This document shows, piece after piece, positions 1 through 10,477 of a stretch of 16,314 nt of DNA. The DNA comes from Thoreauomyces humboldtii. Lineage: Eukaryota > Chytridiomycota > Chytridiomycetes > Spizellomycetales > Powellomycetaceae. Within the stretch, counting starts at the first letter, position 1; each line of letters begins with the position of its first letter. Location of the stretch: the NCBI GenBank assembly GCA_027596035.1, contig JADGJA010000406.1, forward strand, positions 3,235 through 19,548, given 5' to 3'. The notes beneath the pieces are model-generated. The model had not been told where the DNA came from. It saw nothing but the letters and a program-made list of their open reading frames with translations, and did no database searches. The position numbers and the translations under genes were made by a program.

Positions 1-211
1 GCATGTATCGGTTGCAGCCTTAGACCGAGGCATGTATTGGTCTTCCTACGCCGGTTACCCCGAGACCTGACATCGGGTTGCCCCCGCACCGAGGCATGTA
101 TCGGTGCAGCTCCAGACCAAGGCATGTATCGGTTGCAGCCTTAGACCGAGGCATGTATTGGTCTTCCTACGCCGGTTACCCCGAGACCTGACATCGGGTT
201 GTCCCCGCCCC
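1..211. repeat. 121-bp tandem repeat, about 1.75 copies, running off the left edge
   Basis: Bases 1-80 recur exactly at 122-201, and the match continues with two mismatches to about 211, so the period is 121 bp. The array starts before the window. Inside each unit is a shorter module, ACCRAGGCATGTATYGGT, at 24-41, 88-105, 116-133 and 145-162, with a partial copy at 1-12. The module has 5-bp inverted ends (ACCGA and TCGGT, exact at 88-105) around an 8-base centre. A second inverted pair, CCCGA/TCGGG, lies at 59-63 and 73-77, and again 121 bp later. There is no open reading frame of note. It could be a minisatellite, a transposon edge or subtelomeric repeat; the sequence here does not decide. 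Confidence 0.9.
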
Positions 212-570
212 AAGCCCATCATCTGTACCACTTTCCGTTAATACACATCAAGACTTAAACTGTCATGGCTGCCACAATAAACTCATTATCTTGCAGGTGT
301 CATCTAGATCCTATTTGAGCCATGATGGCCTGCATCAATCAGTCTTCGTCCAGTCGTTTGTTGCATGTACAAGTCAACATTCACAGGTTCTGGTACGGAC
401 ACCTTCCGACCCTTCCGTCAAGCTCTTTCCGCCCTGGACGACGGTGAAAGTGGGGCTTTTGGTTGGATTAGAGAGATATGGAGAAACTTGAGAGGCAGAG
501 CGAACTGCGCTTTGATTTGTGCAAATGTACAGTGAGATAAACAATTGTATGGGCAGCAGGGGATCTAGAT
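212..570. other. Intergenic stretch downstream of the OPT gene
   Basis: This 359-bp stretch lies between the tandem repeat and the stop codon of the minus-strand transporter gene, and should hold that gene's 3' untranslated region. I see only short open frames (for example 291-491) without family resemblance or believable splice partners. No RNA gene or inverted repeat was recognised. Confidence 0.5.
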
Positions 571-3500
571 TCAGTTCCCTGCATAGTTCGTGCCCTGGCA
601 ATAATAGTCGGATGCGGCATTCTTGTACGCGTTACCGGCCCATTCCTTCGCCGGATGGCTCATGTTCACGAGAGTGATGATGATGATGGCAACGGCCAGG
701 CCAGCATCCAGTCCCGCGCCGAGAACGTAGTTGTACTTGCTCCACCACGCAAAGTGGTTACGGAAGAGATAAAACTGCGAAACGAAAGCAACCACGAGCA
801 CCGACCATGTGTAGTTCTGTCCAAAGCAAAGCAAAGTATAGAGTTAGTAGAGCATCGATGTATGGGTACGAGCAAAAGGAAAAGGCTTACCTGCGGGTTT
901 CCGATCTGCCAGTTGCCGATGGCCATGGAGAACACGGCGAAGTTCATGTAAATCCACCATCGAGAAGGTCTGTATCGGTTTGCGAGCCAAGGAGCGACGG
1001 GAAGAATGGCTAAAGTCGAGGGACGGTCAGATCAGATCGTACAATCGCCTAGCTTTCCAAGCATGGACTTGCCTCCCAGGGCGAATCCGATGTAAACTTT
1101 GTTTCCGTAGGCATCGCCGAAGAAATGGCGGGGACCAATCGCTCCCCAACTACGATGGTAAAAGTGGTCAGATAAAACGTAAACGCTGAACCAGAACCAG
1201 ATCTTGCCAAGGAACACGGATGGATTATACTTACATGGCAGCAGCGTTGAAGAACCTGCACAGCGATGGAAGGTTTAGTCGATAAGATCGGGAACGCAGT
1301 TGGTCACGCGGTAACTCTTACAGGTAGTAGCTGACAGATTTCCAGTCTCCTTGGTGAGGATCTAGAGTTCCGTTTCCCCCCATCGAAGTAGGTCCCCACA
1401 CGTCAATGAGCTTGAGGCAGACACCGGTGCTGATGAAAGCACCGATGACGGTTCCATACATCTGGGTGAACAGCATAGTACGAGGCCCTACAGACAGAAG
1501 AGTATGAGCTTCGGAGGCACTATGCCAAAATCTGGTATCGACACTTACCAATGTGCAGATAATGTCCGAGCTTGAGATCGCTCAACAGACTGAGCGCCTG
1601 AATCATGGTATTGTAACCGTACGACTTGAAGCACATGACCGCGACGACATTTCCCGGAAGTGCCAGTCCTGAAGAAAGTATGGAAAGTGAGTAAGATAGC
1701 AATGAGTAACGAAGCTTGGTAGGCCGCGTACCGGCAATAAACTCGGTGATAACGTTGAGACCGATCTGAAATATGATGTCAGCCACAAACTATGCGGTAC
1801 AGGATCAAGCGACCCTCTGTACCTGCATCCCTGTGATTGCGTTGATGATAGCAATCGGAATGATGAAAACGGCGACAACTGCCGTCGCCACGAACACGGA
1901 CCACCATGGCATCTTGAAGATCGTCAGCTCCCCGGTTAGGATCATTCCGATAAAGAAGACAAGTGCGATGAGAGCATAGAACCTGAAGTAGGCGAAGATA
2001 AGAAACCACACCGTGTCTTAACATCCGCAAGGCCCGGTCTCACCATTCAGGCACTTCCTTATAAGCCCGCATAAGCTCGTTGTGAACGTCGTGGCTCTCG
2101 CGGCCCTCCTGTCGGAACATTGCGATCGTCTGGCGCTTGAGCTGTGGACCGTACCAGAGGAAACAGTGGCTAAGGGTAGCGCTGAGGTTGAAGAAGCTCT
2201 GTGTGATAAAAATATCTATCGTTAGGAGGCCTGCGGACCCACATTCCATCTAATCATCTCCGTACCTGAACATAGGACATGTAGAAGGTGTTCGAGATGA
2301 CAAAGGGACCTAAATGGGGTTGAATCTGTGAGGTGCTGAGCTTAGTATGTTTCCCTCTGCATTGGTCTCTCACCGGCGGTCTCGATGTAAGTGTGGTTGA
2401 CAGTAAACTCTGGGAGGTTGTATAAATGAGTCTTGGCCACCAATGCTCCATCCAGGGTATAAAGACCCGAGTCGTTGATCGCCTGCATGCCTGTGGCAGC
2501 ACTGATGGCGTTAGATCCTGGGTGGTTCCCAGCGTTCAGAATCGGCACCATGATCCACGTCCAGAAAATGTTGCCAGAGAGCATCAGACAAGTAACCCAG
2601 AAAGGCGTTGTCATAAAAGTGCTGGTGATGTAGTTCCAGTCGAATGTAAGAGTCAGGTAGCCGAATCCGTACGTGGCGCTTCCATAGTTTCGTGCAACCG
2701 CGTCTTTACTGAACCAGCACAGGAGACTGACGGTTTGAAGAGCGTTGAAGATGTATTGAGGGAGGAATTCATAGCCAATGCAGCAAATCTGGGAAAGGCA
2801 CGACGATAAGTGAGCAAACCCGGAACGCAGCGACCGCTAGCAGGGGAAACCCACCACAGCAATCCAGAAGAACGTATAACGAGACATCTTATACTTTGAC
2901 GCTCCTTCGGCAGCCATCGCGTCGTCGTTTCCCCAGAAGGAAGCGTACAAGGCCATCAATGAGTAGTTCGATGGCCACGGCATCTCACGAGGCCAGACAA
3001 CGAAGCGACGTAGAACACCCGCAAATCCAAACCCGATCATTTGCTGAAAGATCGAGGCATTGCATAAGCTTAGAAGATTGAGTGAGTTAGCGGAATGCTA
3101 ATCGCTTACCGTGCACAGCACCCACGGGATCGCTGAGCCGAACGAGACGGCTTGTCCGGCTGCAAGACGCTGAGCGACGACGTTGTCGATGCCGTATGGG
3201 GGTTGAGACCCCATCGCCGAAGCTATCATGCCCAGAACGACATGCTCTTTCGCGTTGAAGGGACCAGGGTTGAGACTCCATGACTGACCGAAAGCATTGA
3301 ACGAAGAGCGGGGAAGGATCTTGGCCATGGCATGGCCCATCGGATAAGCCAGCAAGATCTGTCGAAAAATGATTTAGAAACGGCGGAAACTACCTCGTCG
3401 GCGGCCGACGGCTCCAAGTTTTACTCACCACGATGGTGACTGAGATGAGAAGGGTGACGGTTCGGAAAGAAAAGATGGAATTGGCGACGCATAAGACTAT

Positions 3501-3866
3501 ACCCCAGAGTGTGCCTAAGAAGACGCTGCGGAATGTGAGAACCGGCAGCGTGGGGTCGTCTTCTTGAGGTGCGACAGAGTTGATAGCGCGGGCGATCGCT
3601 AAAAACGACAGGCATGGTCAGATTTCTGGGCGACGAGGCGTGTGAATGATCAACTGACCATCGTCCTCTTCATCATATGATTCGTCGTGCTGTCCCTCGA
3701 TGCCTGCCTTCTCGTACTCTACGTACTCCGCGTCCGTCTTCCAAGGGTCTTGCTTGGGCTCGACGGTTGGGTGGTGGATGGCCCGTCTTTGGTGGTCCGG
3801 AACGGGGCTCGAGCGGCTGTCCAGTTCGTCGGTTCGATCCAACCGGCGGTCGGTAGTGTCCGCCAT
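571..3866 (-). CDS. OPT-family oligopeptide transporter, 15 exons, about 790 aa
   Basis: A multi-pass membrane transporter of the OPT family, which moves small peptides or metal-peptide conjugates with protons. Exons, in reading order: 3866-3659, 3598-3429, 3358-3110, 3043-2855, 2788-2374, 2309-2266, 2198-2044, 1982-1823, 1765-1732, 1668-1549, 1487-1322, 1255-1235, 1149-1073, 1009-891, 816-571. They sum to 2373 nt and stay in frame. Family marks are DDPTLPVLTFR near residue 85, NPGPFNAKEH at 156-165, GFGFAGVLRRF near 213, IGLNVITEFIAG near 532 and SDLKLGHY near 572. The usual KIPPR motif reads HIGPR (580-584). The acidic N-terminus is hydrophilic and probably cytosolic. Intron 13 uses a GC donor; exon 12 is only 21 nt. 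The substrate cannot be told from sequence. The family call is firm; single splice sites are less so, especially the acceptor at 1983. Confidence 0.93.
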
Positions 3867-4678
3867 ATTGGGTAGTGTTGCTAGTTTTGGAGAAGATTTG
3901 AGGACCCAGGAGCAGAGTTTCTCCAGGCGCCTTTTAATAAGGAAATGTTGGATACCGCGGTCATCGCGACAAGGCCAACAGAGGTCCGGCGATGGTCACC
4001 GGACGATTTGTCGGCCGTGCCTTTTCGAAACGAGGCAGGAGTGCTGCGTTGTGTCTGTATGCAGGAAATGAGACAAACCGCGGTGGGCCGCACGTATGGT
4101 CCACATTCTCGTATGGAAAAGTAGGCGGCCTAGGGTGCTGCCGAATGTTCCGTACGTGCGACCAAGAAATGCACGCACGCGAAAATGAGAATTCCTCGCT
4201 TTGCACTGCCGCCGGTTTCGCCGATCCCGTGAGTGAGGAGAGGCCATGCGTCACTGAGCTCGAACGTCGGGGATACGCTGCGGGGCCGCGGGACGCCAGC
4301 CTCGTCTGAGCACGCTGGACCCCGGAAGCGATGATTTACCCCTTTTTCCCGTGCAAACGGAGGTTGCCAAGGGTGACAAAGGGAAGGGAAGGGTACCGGT
4401 AAACGAGCTTGGCGGACCGAGACTACTGTACTGTACTGTACATGTACTTGCAGCAACCGGCGAGATAACGGCATCCCCAGAACAGTACACTGTACAGTCC
4501 ATGCATGAGTGTTCTTTTGGGTGTCTTTCTTTGGACAGGTGCTACAGCTCGAAATAGAGCAAGCAAGCCATACAGATATGTCGAACCGGAGAAAAGGCAA
4601 TTGCTCGGTCCAAGTTGCGGACAGCATACACTGTAATCCCCATCTCCATTCCTTCTGCAACCTACCTGTGTGGGACAG
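3867..4678. promoter_or_regulatory. Divergent intergenic region between OPT and LysM genes
   Basis: This 812-bp stretch separates two genes transcribed away from each other, so it should hold both promoters. It contains a TGTAC-rich inverted repeat (separate entry) and one AGATAA GATA-type site near 4464, a class bound by fungal nitrogen or iron regulators; a single site is weak evidence. Open frames in the stretch (for example 4130-4738 on the minus strand) show no recognisable family and are judged non-coding. Confidence 0.5.
4425..4498. repeat. TGTAC-rich inverted repeat
   Basis: The left arm (4425-4447) is a run of TGTAC pentamers ending in the perfect palindrome GTACATGTAC. The right arm (4482-4498, ACAGTACACTGTACAGT) is its reverse complement apart from a 2-nt offset. 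They are separated by about 35 bases and lie about 180-250 bp upstream of the LysM start codon. A related ACTGTAC occurs near 5001 inside the LysM gene and AGTACTGTACT at 11915-11925. It could be a regulator-binding cluster or a DNA/RNA hairpin; function is unknown. Confidence 0.7.
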
Positions 4679-5602
4679 ATGTATTCGCCAACACCCGCCC
4701 TCCACATCCCATCGATTCGCCAGCACACGACTGACCATCCACTCGCCTCACCGCGCCACGCTTCCCACCTGTCAGAACACACCACATCTCTCCCCGGCGT
4801 GCCCCGTGTCCGTCGCCGCAGATGCAGCTCCGACCCGGTCGTCTCCCCTCCTGCGGGACATCCTCAGCAGCAGCAGGGCCAGCGGCAGTCGACATCGAAG
4901 ACTCCGCGCACCACCACTCCATCGCAAGGCGCCCCGCCTGCCCCGGGACGTGTCCGACATACGGTGCAACCGGGAGATACCCTGCAAGGCATAGCGGTAC
5001 TGTACAACACAAGCGTTGCGGAAGTCAAGAAGATAAATAAGCTGTGGAACGGGGATGAGATATTTCTGAGGGGTGTGGTCGATGTCGTTCCAGGAGGAGG
5101 GGCTGTCAATCCTGTGGTCAAACCCGACGGCACTCCATCGCCTTCAACGAAACCAGCGTCCCCATCGACTCTGGGATCCCTCCTGTCGCGCGTGGACGCA
5201 GACCTGAGATCCGCCATGGCCACCCTCCCTCCACCAGCGCTGCAGAGTGGGAACGGCCCGACGAAGACCCTGGCACTCTACCCGCCGCAAAGCTCGCCGG
5301 GACTGTCTCCTGCAGCATCGCCGAAGCACACGCCGAGGACCACGGCGAGGATCCGGGTGAGACCCGTCGTGGCACCCGAAGAACCTCCCCCGCCGCCTTT
5401 CTCTGCTATCGCCGAAGCTGTCGGAACGAGGATACCGAACCCAGCGAGCAAGCCAGGGACTCCTCGAGGTCCGAGAAGGAAACACGAACATGACGGCGAT
5501 GCCGGCCGTCGATTGGAAGAGACAGAGATGAAAAGCTTGGCGAATTTGGCTGAGATGCTCGACTTCGACGACAGGAACGAACAGATGCGATTGAAGAAAT
5601 GA
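4679..5602 (+). CDS. LysM-domain protein, intracellular LYSMD type
   Basis: A 307-aa protein with one LysM domain at about residues 93-137, read from HTVQPGDTLQGIAVLYN and the following KKINKLWNGDEIFLR. This form, with KLW and IFLR, matches the eukaryotic LYSMD1/2 group rather than secreted chitin-binding effectors. No signal peptide or membrane segment is visible. The N-terminal 90 residues (basic RRRR stretch, QQQQ run) and the region after the LysM are rich in Pro, Ser and Thr and probably disordered. The C-terminus has an acidic-basic helical stretch ending LKK. The first ATG in the open frame is 4679; the frame extends upstream only by non-ATG codons. No intron is needed. The gene is convergent with RIO2, 29 bp between stops. 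The biochemical role of this group is poorly known. Confidence 0.85.
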   Translation: MYSPTPALHIPSIRQHTTDHPLASPRHASHLSEHTTSLPGVPRVRRRRCSSDPVVSPPAGHPQQQQGQRQSTSKTPRTTTPSQGAPPAPGRVRHTVQPGDTLQGIAVLYNTSVAEVKKINKLWNGDEIFLRGVVDVVPGGGAVNPVVKPDGTPSPSTKPASPSTLGSLLSRVDADLRSAMATLPPPALQSGNGPTKTLALYPPQSSPGLSPAASPKHTPRTTARIRVRPVVAPEEPPPPPFSAIAEAVGTRIPNPASKPGTPRGPRRKHEHDGDAGRRLEETEMKSLANLAEMLDFDDRNEQMRLKK

Positions 5603-5631
5603 ATATGAAATGATTGTAAAATACAGTGGGC

Positions 5632-7553
<1,922 letters not shown>

Positions 7554-8903
7554 ATGACAAGAATGACATCGAACGGATACACACGCAACATACCATCAGC
7601 AGCAGGGGGAGGCGCATCAGGCGCAGATCCATCCAAAGCCGCCCCTCTCAAGTACGGTCTTATCTTACGCGGCAAGAACGCACCCCCATCGAAACCTTCC
7701 GCAACGACAAAGTTCGCCATCGGGAGAAAGCTCACCCAAGCAAAAGCCTTCGGTTCCGACTCTGACGATGATGACGAGGCGAACAAGGATGAGGTGATCA
7801 CGAGCTTCTCTTCGCTGAAGGGAGGCCCGGGCTCCAGCTCGGAGCAGAGAAAGGTCAACGTCGAGCTCCGCGCTGTGCAGGCACAGCGCAGCAAGCTCGC
7901 AGAGGAGGAGCACAGGAAGGCCTTGGAGGAGGACCCAAACGTCTTCGACTACGACGCCGTGTACGACGGCATCAAGCAGGCTGAAATCGACAAGAAGAAG
8001 ACAAGGGACAACCCCGACGGAGGCGTCATCAAGAAGGTGAGCGTCAGCGCGCGCTGGTTCTTAGGGGCGTTAGGTCGGCCAAGAACTCTGAACCGTTTCG
8101 ATGGTCTCTTCCTTCCGGCACCTCAGCCAAGGTACATGGCAGCGCTCATCAAAGCCTCGGCGCAAAGAAAGATCGATCTGGAGCGGGCCGAGCTCCGAAA
8201 GGTGCAGCGCGAGCGAGAGGAGGAGGGCGAGGAGTTTGGCGACAAGGAAAAGTTCGTCACGGGCGCCTACAAGCAGCAGATGGCCGACCTCAAGAGGACC
8301 GAGGAGGAGGAGAAGCGGAGGGAGGCCATGGAGTCGGACGTTACCAAGGGAGGGGACCTCACGTCCTTCTACAGGGACATCCTCAACCAGTCCGAGCATG
8401 CCGCACCCGTGCCCGTCGCGGCAAAGGAAGCCCTCGGCGGAAAGGAGGCAGACCCAGACGTGGACGACGAGGCCGCAGGGCTCCGAAAGGCAGCCATCAG
8501 GGAGGGCGTGGTGCAGGTCAACGACTCCGAGGAGGTGGTCGACAAACGTCAGCTCCTCAAGGGCGGACTGAACCTCACATCTCGGACCGTCAAGCGATTG
8601 AACCAGGAGCGCGAAGAGCGCGAACGGGAGGCACGCGAGTACGCTGCCCGCAAGCTCGCGGAGGAGCAGCAGAGGGCGGCCGAACGGCGTGCCGCCAAGG
8701 AGCAGCAAGCCCGAGCAAGGGAACTTGTCATCAGGCAGCAGAGCGAGAAGGAGGAGGAGGATCGAAAGAGGAAGGCAGACGAGAGGGAAGACATGGTCAA
8801 GAAGATGGCCAGACAGACCACCGAAAACACGGTCTCGGATGCGAGGGCACGTTACCTCGCCCGAAAGAAAGCGCAAGCAAGGGAAAGCGACGATTCCGAT
8901 TGA
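7554..8903 (+). CDS. NSRP1-like nuclear speckle splicing regulator (DUF2040 family)
   Basis: The family includes human NSRP1 (CCDC55), a nuclear speckle protein that affects splice-site choice. Two exons (7554-8036, 8127-8903) give 419 aa. Family marks are YGLIL at 34-38, DPNVFDYDAVYDGIK at 127-141, then across the splice PRYMAALIKASAQRK, and further on a GEEFGDKEKFVTGAYK stretch. The second half is a long charged coiled-coil rich in Glu, Arg and Lys, ending in an acidic DDSD. ATG 7554 is the first in frame; another lies at 7563. The 90-nt intron (8037-8126, GTGAGC to CTCAG) is a multiple of three and has no in-frame stop, so retention would insert 30 residues inside the conserved domain. Removing it restores the family match, so it is taken as an intron. 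Confidence 0.9.
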   Translation: MTRMTSNGYTRNIPSAAGGGASGADPSKAAPLKYGLILRGKNAPPSKPSATTKFAIGRKLTQAKAFGSDSDDDDEANKDEVITSFSSLKGGPGSSSEQRKVNVELRAVQAQRSKLAEEEHRKALEEDPNVFDYDAVYDGIKQAEIDKKKTRDNPDGGVIKKVSVSARWFLGALGRPRTLNRFDGLFLPAPQPRYMAALIKASAQRKIDLERAELRKVQREREEEGEEFGDKEKFVTGAYKQQMADLKRTEEEEKRREAMESDVTKGGDLTSFYRDILNQSEHAAPVPVAAKEALGGKEADPDVDDEAAGLRKAAIREGVVQVNDSEEVVDKRQLLKGGLNLTSRTVKRLNQEREEREREAREYAARKLAEEQQRAAERRAAKEQQARARELVIRQQSEKEEEDRKRKADEREDMVKKMARQTTENTVSDARARYLARKKAQARESDDSD

Positions 8904-10477
8904 TGTTTTCGATCCCTCGGTCCTTTCAAAACATATGTACATACCACCCACCCCGCCTGATCTGAACAGTGGACTTGAGTTTCTTGCTGGTGCTGACAAC
9001 ATCCTTGAATCACTGGGAGTGTTCCTTCGCTGAAAGCTCGCCGTCGTTCCTGCCATCGTTCCTATTGTAGCCATAGCCTGCAGCTTGACGAGCACGAAGA
9101 GCCATTTCAAGATCAATGGACTCGCCTTCGGACAATCAGAAGGTTTTTCCAATGCGGGCCGGCGGGGTATTGAATCGAAATGCTGTCCAAAAGGGATAGA
9201 GTCAGGTCGTGCGCCAAGAAATCGTCCAAGTGACTCGTCAGGGATGGGTTGGCTGAGGCAAGGAAGCTTCGAAGGGCGTCCCTGGCGGGATCGGGGCCGG
9301 TGCCTGGCGCTGCCGTCGGCGGAGGAGCAGGGACTGCAGGTGTCGTGCGATGAGCTGCAATTTGGCAGCGAGGAGCTGCTCGTCGCTTTCTAGACGTTGG
9401 CGCTCCGCGGCCGCAAGGTCGATAAACTCCACGGAGGCGCAGATAACGTTTGGAGGAATATGGTACGTTGTTGTAGGAAAGTATCAAGGACGATGGGTTT
9501 TAAGACAAAAGCTGCCAATTGTCGACGGAGGTGCGTCCGACATGTCCGATTGTGGCTTGGGAGTTATTCGGTGCTGTGCCACACATCATTTCCGTATAAA
9601 TCAGGGATTCGGGTTGATCCCCCACAAGACCAGGTGCATACCGGGCCAAGGTTCCCACCCCCCCACAACGACGCTTTACTTTGTTCGACTCTCGGGGAGT
9701 CCGAGTATTACGCCTCTCGGACGTTCCAACCGAGTAGGAAGAACGGTTGCAGCTGTTTGACTTGGGCCTCCTCAGGCCTCACTGTATGTCGTCTGCTTAC
9801 TGCTGCATGGCTCAGTCTCCTTCGTATGAGGTCACAATAATCCTTAGCCCTTGTTGTCAACCTGTGCTACCCATGCCGACCTGAACAAGCTTTAAGGAGC
9901 TATTTTGGCCTCACTCGAACCGAATTGATCCTTGCTCATGCTTCATGCAAGCTCGTGCTCGCTCGTATAAGTGATGAGATTTCAAATCACGACGGTCTGC
10001 TTATTCGGCCTCGTGCCGGAGATGCTGAAAATGCCTCGTATGGGCACCCATCTGAATCTATACGAGCGGTTTTGTGGGCGTGTCGCATGTGCAAGCTTGG
10101 CGTGGGAAAATAACCTAGAAGCCACTAAAGATGATACTCGAATGAAATGAGCTATGATATGGACGGCGGTGATCCCATAAGCCCATGTCTCCACAACCAT
10201 AACCGCTGTATAGTCATCCGCAGCCGATGGTAGCGGGGAGAGGATTGAGGCATTCATCCTCTTTGGATCCACTGGTCTGGTGACAGATCGTGATGGGCTC
10301 GCCATAGCGGCCAAAGTCAAACAAGAACGATCCGATTTACCCGACGCATTGACCGTGAGAAACGTGAAATGCATTGAAATAAATCTACAAAAAGGGCAAA
10401 GCAATGGGGGATCCGGAAGGCTGCTCCTGATCTATGCAAAGGAACGATGCACCTGCGCTTGACCCTCCCATTCCCAG
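8904..10477. other. 1.57-kb stretch without a convincing gene
   Basis: This is the longest non-coding gap, between the NSRP1-like stop and the eIF3f stop (both genes run into it). Only the 9010-9432 part shows coding-like text (separate entry). From 9440 to 10477, open frames on both strands (for example 9350-9760 and 9397-9840 plus, 9982-10404 minus) have no recognisable family, biased composition or splice structure. No tRNA, rRNA, terminal inverted repeat or tandem array was seen. It may hold 3' untranslated regions, a non-coding RNA, or a decayed gene. Confidence 0.5.
9010..9432 (-). pseudogene. Broken minus-strand coding-like segments, unidentified
   Basis: Three protein-like stretches follow one another on the minus strand but not in one frame. 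The first (to about 9330) is helical, with EFIDLAAAERQRLES and LLAAKLQLIARHLQSLL. The second, in another frame (about 9270-9135), reads ALRSFLASANPSLTSHL then DDFLAHDLTLSLLDSI. The third, back in the first frame (about 9135-9010), reads ESIDLEMALRARQAAGYGYN and ends at a TGA. No ATG opens the first stretch, and I found no normal donor and acceptor pairs that join the pieces. It may be a decayed gene, a real gene with unusual splicing or a sequence error, or chance. I recognise no family. Confidence 0.25.

Noticed and set aside
1..211. CRISPR array
   Set aside because: The genome is eukaryotic, and the repeats are contiguous 121-bp units without unique spacers.
2310..2373. Earlier CACAG acceptor in OPT intron 5 (near 2331)
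   Set aside because: It would put the next residues out of frame with the conserved GPFVISNTFYMSYVQ; the TTTAG acceptor at 2310-2311 keeps the frame.
3831..3840. GGTTCGATCC, a tRNA B-box-like sequence
   Set aside because: It lies inside the first OPT exon; no matching A box or cloverleaf arms could be seen around it.
571..3866. OPT region as a frameshifted pseudogene
   Set aside because: The many frame changes all fall at matched donor and acceptor sites, and the 15 exons sum to an intact reading frame of normal family length.
4130..4738. 202-codon minus-strand open frame between OPT and LysM
   Set aside because: No recognisable domain, no supporting splice structure, and it would cover the LysM promoter and start.
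8070..9152. 360-codon minus-strand open frame
   Set aside because: It is antisense to the NSRP1-like coiled coil and consists of Leu-rich text expected from reversed Glu/Lys codons; no family was recognised.
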